A stretch of 64,000 nucleotides of DNA. Origin: Moritella marina ATCC 15381. Lineage in GTDB: Bacteria > Pseudomonadota > Gammaproteobacteria > Enterobacterales > Moritellaceae. The DNA is taken from NCBI RefSeq assembly GCF_008931805.1, contig NZ_CP044399.1:4637370-4701369 (forward strand). Reading direction: 5' to 3'. Position numbers and translations under genes: made by a program. This document shows positions 59,875 through 64,000 of the stretch, piece by piece (position 1 is the first letter of the stretch; each line of letters opens with the position of its first letter). The notes beneath the pieces were generated by a model. It was not told the origin of the DNA, made no database searches, and saw only the letters and a list, made by a program, of their open reading frames with translations.

Positions 59875-60783
59875 ATGAATAAAGTAATAAATAATAAAAT
59901 TACAAAAGCGGTTATCCCTGTTGCTGGCTTAGGCACGCGTATGCTACCTGCAACAAAAGCTATCCCAAAAGAAATGTTGCCCGTTGTAGATAAGCCATTA
60001 ATTCAATACATCGTTAATGAATGTGCCATGGCAGGTATTACTGAAATTGTACTAGTAACGCACGCGTCTAAAAATGCCATTGAAAACCATTTTGATACTT
60101 CATTTGAATTGGAATCAACGCTTGAAAAGCGTGTGAAACGCCAGTTGCTTGAAGAGGTACAAGCGATCTGTCCGAAAGGCGTGACAATCATGCATATTCG
60201 TCAAGGTGTTGCTAAAGGGCTAGGTCACGCGGTTATGTGTGCAAAACCAATTATTGGTGATGCGCCATTCGCTGTTGTATTGCCTGATGTATTAATGGAT
60301 GAAGTATGTTCAGACCTCAAAACTGAAAACTTAGCAAGCATGATGGCTCGTTTTAATGATACTGGTTTTAGTCAGATTATGGTTGAACCTGTACCTCAAG
60401 AAAGTGTATCCGGTTACGGTGTTGCAGATTGTGGTGGCGCAGTGTTAGCCTCTGGCCAATCGACTGCAATGACAGCGGTTGTTGAAAAGCCAAGTATCGA
60501 AGAAGCACCATCAAACCTAGCTGTTACTGGCCGTTATGTATTACCCGCAGCAATCTGGGATATTTTAGCTAAAACACCTCCGGGTGCGGGTGACGAGATC
60601 CAATTAACCGATGCGATTGCTACGCTAATGGAAACTGAAACAGTTGAAGCATTCCATATCAGTGGTGAATCACATGACTGTGGTTCAAAACTTGGCTATA
60701 TGAAAGCATGTATCGAATACGGTATTCGTAATGATGATTTTGGTGATGAACTAAAAAAATTCATTGCTAGCTTAATTAAATAA
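59875..60783 (+). CDS. galU: UTP-glucose-1-phosphate uridylyltransferase
   Basis: 302-residue enzyme making UDP-glucose, the precursor for Ugd and GalE. The nucleotide-binding start is [25 protein letters not shown], followed by [20 protein letters not shown] and [20 protein letters not shown]. The ATG at 59875 gives the standard N-terminus, one base after the previous stop. Last gene before the terminator. Confidence 0.96.
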   Translation: MNKVINNKITKAVIPVAGLGTRMLPATKAIPKEMLPVVDKPLIQYIVNECAMAGITEIVLVTHASKNAIENHFDTSFELESTLEKRVKRQLLEEVQAICPKGVTIMHIRQGVAKGLGHAVMCAKPIIGDAPFAVVLPDVLMDEVCSDLKTENLASMMARFNDTGFSQIMVEPVPQESVSGYGVADCGGAVLASGQSTAMTAVVEKPSIEEAPSNLAVTGRYVLPAAIWDILAKTPPGAGDEIQLTDAIATLMETETVEAFHISGESHDCGSKLGYMKACIEYGIRNDDFGDELKKFIASLIK

Positions 60784-60812
60784 AGTTAGATGAACAGTTA
60801 GCAAAACAATGG

Positions 60813-60856
60813 AAGGGATAGCAGGCATGGATATATCAATGCTGCTATCCCTTTTT
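60813..60856 (+). terminator. Terminator at the end of the capsule operon
   Basis: AAGGGATAGCAG pairs with CTGCTATCCCTT (12 pairs) over a 17-base loop, followed by T's. It separates galU from galE, which may have its own promoter. Confidence 0.85.
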
Positions 60857-60926
60857 AGTTTCAGCTGCTTGTAGAATCAAAATAATAGATACTTTAATTT
60901 AATGGATATTGAAACAGGAAAATAAT

Positions 60927-61934
60927 ATGACAATATTAGTCACAGGCGGAGCGGGCTATATCGGCAGCCACACTGTATTAGAATTATTAAACAGCAATCA
61001 AGACGTGGTTGTAATTGATAATTTATGCAACTCAAGTGAAGAATCATTAACGCGTGTTAAATCGATCACTGGTAAGTCAGTGACGTTTTATCAAGGTGAT
61101 GTACTCGATAGTGCATTACTTACGCAGATATTTACCACACACGCGATTGATGCCGTGATCCACTTTGCTGGTTTAAAAGCGGTAGGGGAGTCTAATCAGA
61201 TCCCGCTAACGTATTACCGTAATAACATTGCAGCGACGGTAAACATCTTAGAAGCGATGACAGCGCACAATGTAAAGAACTTTGTATTTAGTTCATCGGC
61301 GACTGTGTATGGCGATCCGGCGTCTGTACCAATTGATGAAAGCTTTCCAACGTCTGCAACTAACCCGTATGGCCGTTCTAAGTTAATGGTCGAAGAAATT
61401 CTTGCCGATTTATATAAGTCAGACAACAGCTGGAACATTGCCCGCTTACGCTACTTCAATCCAGTCGGTTCACACGAGAGCGGTTTGATTGGTGAAGATC
61501 CAAATGACATTCCAAATAACCTAATGCCATACATCTCACAAGTTGCTGTGGGTAAGTTAAAGCAACTGAATGTATTTGGTGATGACTACGCAACGGTTGA
61601 CGGTACTGGCGTACGTGATTACATCCACGTAGTTGATTTAGCCCTAGGCCATTTAAAAGCCTTAGACAAGCTAATGACTAATCCGGGCTTAGTGACGTAT
61701 AACTTAGGCACTGGCCAAGGTTACAGCGTCTTAGAAATGGTCAAAGCCTTTGAACTTGCATCAGGTAAAACGGTTGCTTATCAAATCGCACCACGCCGCG
61801 CGGGTGATATAGCCCAGTGTTACGCTGCAACTGATTTAGCAGAACGCGAATTAGGTTGGAAAGCTGAGCGTAGTATTAGCGATATGACGGCTGATACTTG
61901 GCGCTGGCAAGCAAATAACCCGGATGGTTATTAA
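60927..61934 (+). CDS. galE: UDP-glucose 4-epimerase
   Basis: 335-residue NAD-dependent epimerase interconverting UDP-glucose and UDP-galactose. [14 protein letters not shown], the SSSATVYG serine and [11 protein letters not shown] tyrosine/lysine are intact. [29 protein letters not shown] is a GalE-specific block. The ATG at 60927 after CAGGAAA is preferred over an upstream in-frame ATG at 60909. It can supply UDP-galactose to the polymer. Confidence 0.96.
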   Translation: MTILVTGGAGYIGSHTVLELLNSNQDVVVIDNLCNSSEESLTRVKSITGKSVTFYQGDVLDSALLTQIFTTHAIDAVIHFAGLKAVGESNQIPLTYYRNNIAATVNILEAMTAHNVKNFVFSSSATVYGDPASVPIDESFPTSATNPYGRSKLMVEEILADLYKSDNSWNIARLRYFNPVGSHESGLIGEDPNDIPNNLMPYISQVAVGKLKQLNVFGDDYATVDGTGVRDYIHVVDLALGHLKALDKLMTNPGLVTYNLGTGQGYSVLEMVKAFELASGKTVAYQIAPRRAGDIAQCYAATDLAERELGWKAERSISDMTADTWRWQANNPDGY

Positions 61935-62058
61935 GCCGTACTAAAATAAGCGTATTGACCTATTACCTTCCTTGGACTCAAGCTTTAAACTAATAGCCCT
62001 ATCTTTTTAAAATTGATAGATCTATTTATCGTTTAACTTGCTTTCCAAGGACGGAACA

Positions 62059-63498
62059 ATGCGTATATTACATCACGGCGCCGTTAATGGCGTCACTGGC
62101 TCTTGCCATCAATTGTATATGAATGACTATAATTCAGTATTGATTGATTGCGGCCTATTTCAAGGCTCTGAAGCTGCAGCTAACAATAAAAATAACGGTA
62201 ATAACCAGCACCAACTCTCTATCGACTTTAATGTCCGCACCATAAAAGCGCTCATCATCACCCACTGCCATATCGACCACGTTGGTCGCATTCCCTATTT
62301 ATTAGCCGCAGGTTATACCGGTCCAATATACGCGACCCAAGCCACCGCAGAATTACTCCCCCTCGTTATTGAAGATGCCCTGAAAGTTGGTGTCACTCGC
62401 GATCACAAACTCATCCAAACTTGCCTATCATTATTAAATAACCAACTAATACCTGTGCCTTATCATCAATGGCGTACGATTGATGTACTGCAAATACCGC
62501 AGGAAGATATAAGTGAAAGCGAGATCTGCTATCAACGCCAAAAGATCCGTTTTTGTCCTGCAGGGCATATCCTTGGCTCAGCCTATGTCGAAATTGAACT
62601 AGCCACTGATAAACCCATTCATCGCCATAGATTAGTTTTCTCTGGTGACTTAGGCGCATCTTACAGTCCATTATTATCTGCGCCGCGAGCACCATATCGT
62701 GCTGACACCCTGATTATCGAAAGTACCTATGGTGATAAGCGCCACGAACACCGTAATCAACGTCGTCAAAAGTTACAAGCCGTGATTGAACACGCGGTCA
62801 GTGATAATGGCGTAGTGTTAATTCCGGCATTCAGCATTGGCCGTACTCAAGAGTTACTTTACGAAATAGAACAGTTTATTCATACGGCACCAGAAGGCAG
62901 TTTATGGAAAAACATCGAAATCATAGTCGACTCGCCCATGGCCGCTAATTTCACCACTAAGTACCGCGACTTTAAAGAACTCTGGGACCAAGAAGCGCAA
63001 GGCATATTAAAACAAGGCCGGCATCCACTTAACTTCGAGCAGCTACACACCATAGATAGCCATCAAGACCACCTTAGTGTGGTGAAGTATTTGGCTAAGC
63101 GTAACAAACCCGCAATCGTCATCGCCGCCAGTGGCATGTGCAGTGGTGGACGTATCGTTAATTACCTCACCGAGTTTTTACCCGATAGCAAAGCCGATGT
63201 GATTTTTGTTGGTTATCAGGCCAAGGGAACACCTGGTCGAGATATTCAGAAACATGGACCAAAGGGAGGTTATGTTGAATTGAACGGTAAACGTATTAGC
63301 ATTAATGCCGGAATTCATACCATCAGTGGTTATTCTGCCCATGCCGACCAACAAGATTTGCTTAACTTTGTTAAAAACATAAAGCATCAGCCAAGTGAAA
63401 TACGTATTGTGCATGGGGATGAAGGGGCAAAGGCGGCGTTTGCTGAGAAGCTGGGGGAGTTAGTACCGGATGCGCGGATATTACGACCGAGTGAATAA
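62059..63498 (+). CDS. Metallo-beta-lactamase / beta-CASP fold RNase-like protein
   Basis: 479-residue cytoplasmic protein of the YSH1/CPSF-like family. The MBL motif is HCHIDHVGRIP, with GHILGSAYVEIE and SGDLG following. The beta-CASP part has DSPMA, IAASGMCSGGRIVNYL and the last histidine block SGYSAHADQQ. Such proteins are nucleases on RNA in several bacteria and archaea. The ATG at 62059 lies after AAGGA. No link with the neighbouring polysaccharide genes is evident. Function is by family only. Confidence 0.82.
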   Translation: MRILHHGAVNGVTGSCHQLYMNDYNSVLIDCGLFQGSEAAANNKNNGNNQHQLSIDFNVRTIKALIITHCHIDHVGRIPYLLAAGYTGPIYATQATAELLPLVIEDALKVGVTRDHKLIQTCLSLLNNQLIPVPYHQWRTIDVLQIPQEDISESEICYQRQKIRFCPAGHILGSAYVEIELATDKPIHRHRLVFSGDLGASYSPLLSAPRAPYRADTLIIESTYGDKRHEHRNQRRQKLQAVIEHAVSDNGVVLIPAFSIGRTQELLYEIEQFIHTAPEGSLWKNIEIIVDSPMAANFTTKYRDFKELWDQEAQGILKQGRHPLNFEQLHTIDSHQDHLSVVKYLAKRNKPAIVIAASGMCSGGRIVNYLTEFLPDSKADVIFVGYQAKGTPGRDIQKHGPKGGYVELNGKRISINAGIHTISGYSAHADQQDLLNFVKNIKHQPSEIRIVHGDEGAKAAFAEKLGELVPDARILRPSE

Positions 63499-63718
63499 GT
63501 TTCAATATGGTTAGGTATGTATTTATGTATTTAGATAGACAGGTAGTTAAGTCGGTAGTTAGTTAAGCAATATATTCAATATCTGCCATAAAAATGAGAA
63601 GTTAAATGCTGAAATTAACAGATGCTGTCATATTTTGATATACTGCTGACATTACTGAATTATGCTCTGATCAATTCAGTCATCCTAACATATTGCTACA
63701 TTAAGGAATCAATTGATA

Positions 63719-64000
63719 ATGGCATCAATCTTATCTCTTATCGGTCGTGAGAAAGAACTTTTCTCTACCGATATTCAGCAGCACGAAGTGCAATTACAAC
63801 AAGCCGTATCTGGATCTCGTTTTTTAGTTTTAGGTGGTGCAGGATCAATTGGTCAAGCAGTAACAAAAGAGATCTTTAAACGTCAGCCGAAGAAACTCCA
63901 TGTTGTCGATATCAGTGAAAATAACATGGTTGAACTGGTTCGCGATATTCGCAGTTCGTTTGGCTATATTGACGGTGACTTTCAAACATTTGCCTTAGAT
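63719..64000 (+). CDS. UDP-sugar 4,6-dehydratase (LegB/CapD-like), N-terminal part cut by window edge
   Basis: 94 codons up to the window end. The protein opens MASILSLIGREKELF and has a Rossmann motif GGAGSIGQAVTKEIF, then VVDISENNMVELVRDIR. This is the pattern of the Polysacc_synt_2 NDP-sugar dehydratases used in legionaminic and related sugar paths. AAGGA lies 11 bases before the ATG; a TTG at 63713 is in frame. The gene continues beyond the window and could begin a nonulosonic acid or flagellin-glycosylation cluster, which cannot be checked here. Confidence 0.75.
   Translation, partial: MASILSLIGREKELFSTDIQQHEVQLQQAVSGSRFLVLGGAGSIGQAVTKEIFKRQPKKLHVVDISENNMVELVRDIRSSFGYIDGDFQTFALD

Overview
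The window reads as chromosomal DNA of a marine, probably cold-adapted gammaproteobacterium of the Vibrio/Shewanella/Moritella neighbourhood. Grounds are an AT-rich composition, a nupC-deoCABD block, a LuxR/HapR-type regulator beside hpt as in vibrios, and mpl close to ubiX. Moritella is my best guess, but it is an inference from gene order and protein style. No tRNA, rRNA or CRISPR array was seen.

Layout. 1-10 kb is housekeeping: the 3' end of an acyl-CoA synthetase gene, a Mn-dependent pyrophosphatase, a SulP transporter, prfC, deaD and oligopeptidase B. 10-14.3 kb holds an RND efflux adaptor and its pump, the pump being broken by a frameshift. 14.5-16.5 kb has a diguanylate cyclase and a TatD-type nuclease. 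16.7-25.1 kb is a nucleoside uptake and salvage block: two tandem nupC copies, then deoC, deoA, deoB and deoD. The long leaders in front of nupC2 and deoC are clearly homologous, and parts are better conserved than the coding sequence. 25.3-36.9 kb has ettA, an NMT1-GGDEF protein, a large PilZ protein, serB with its divergent ytjB-like neighbour, mpl, a HigBA pair and ubiX. 37.2-43 kb has the HapR-type regulator, hpt, an IS3-family element, an ABC-2 exporter and a TrmB-like methyltransferase.

43.1-61.9 kb is a Wzx/Wzy-type capsule or exopolysaccharide locus. A divergent wzz is followed by wza-wzb-wzc, a pyruvyltransferase, two glycosyltransferases, a flippase, a polymerase, an acyltransferase, ugd, a UDP-glucuronate epimerase, an initiating sugar-phosphate transferase, galU, a terminator and galE. 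An exact ops element ahead of wza indicates RfaH antitermination of the operon. The window ends with a metallo-beta-lactamase/beta-CASP protein and the start of a UDP-sugar 4,6-dehydratase gene.

The intergenic DNA is repeat-rich. There is a GC-rich inverted-repeat family (five loci between 25 and 42 kb, one split by the IS), a small family with TACCAAT-type ends (two copies), and several short tandem repeats of 3, 7, 8 and 12 bp. Some of these lie inside genes (serB, wzz). The strongest candidate for something undescribed is the conserved leader shared by nupC2 and deoC.
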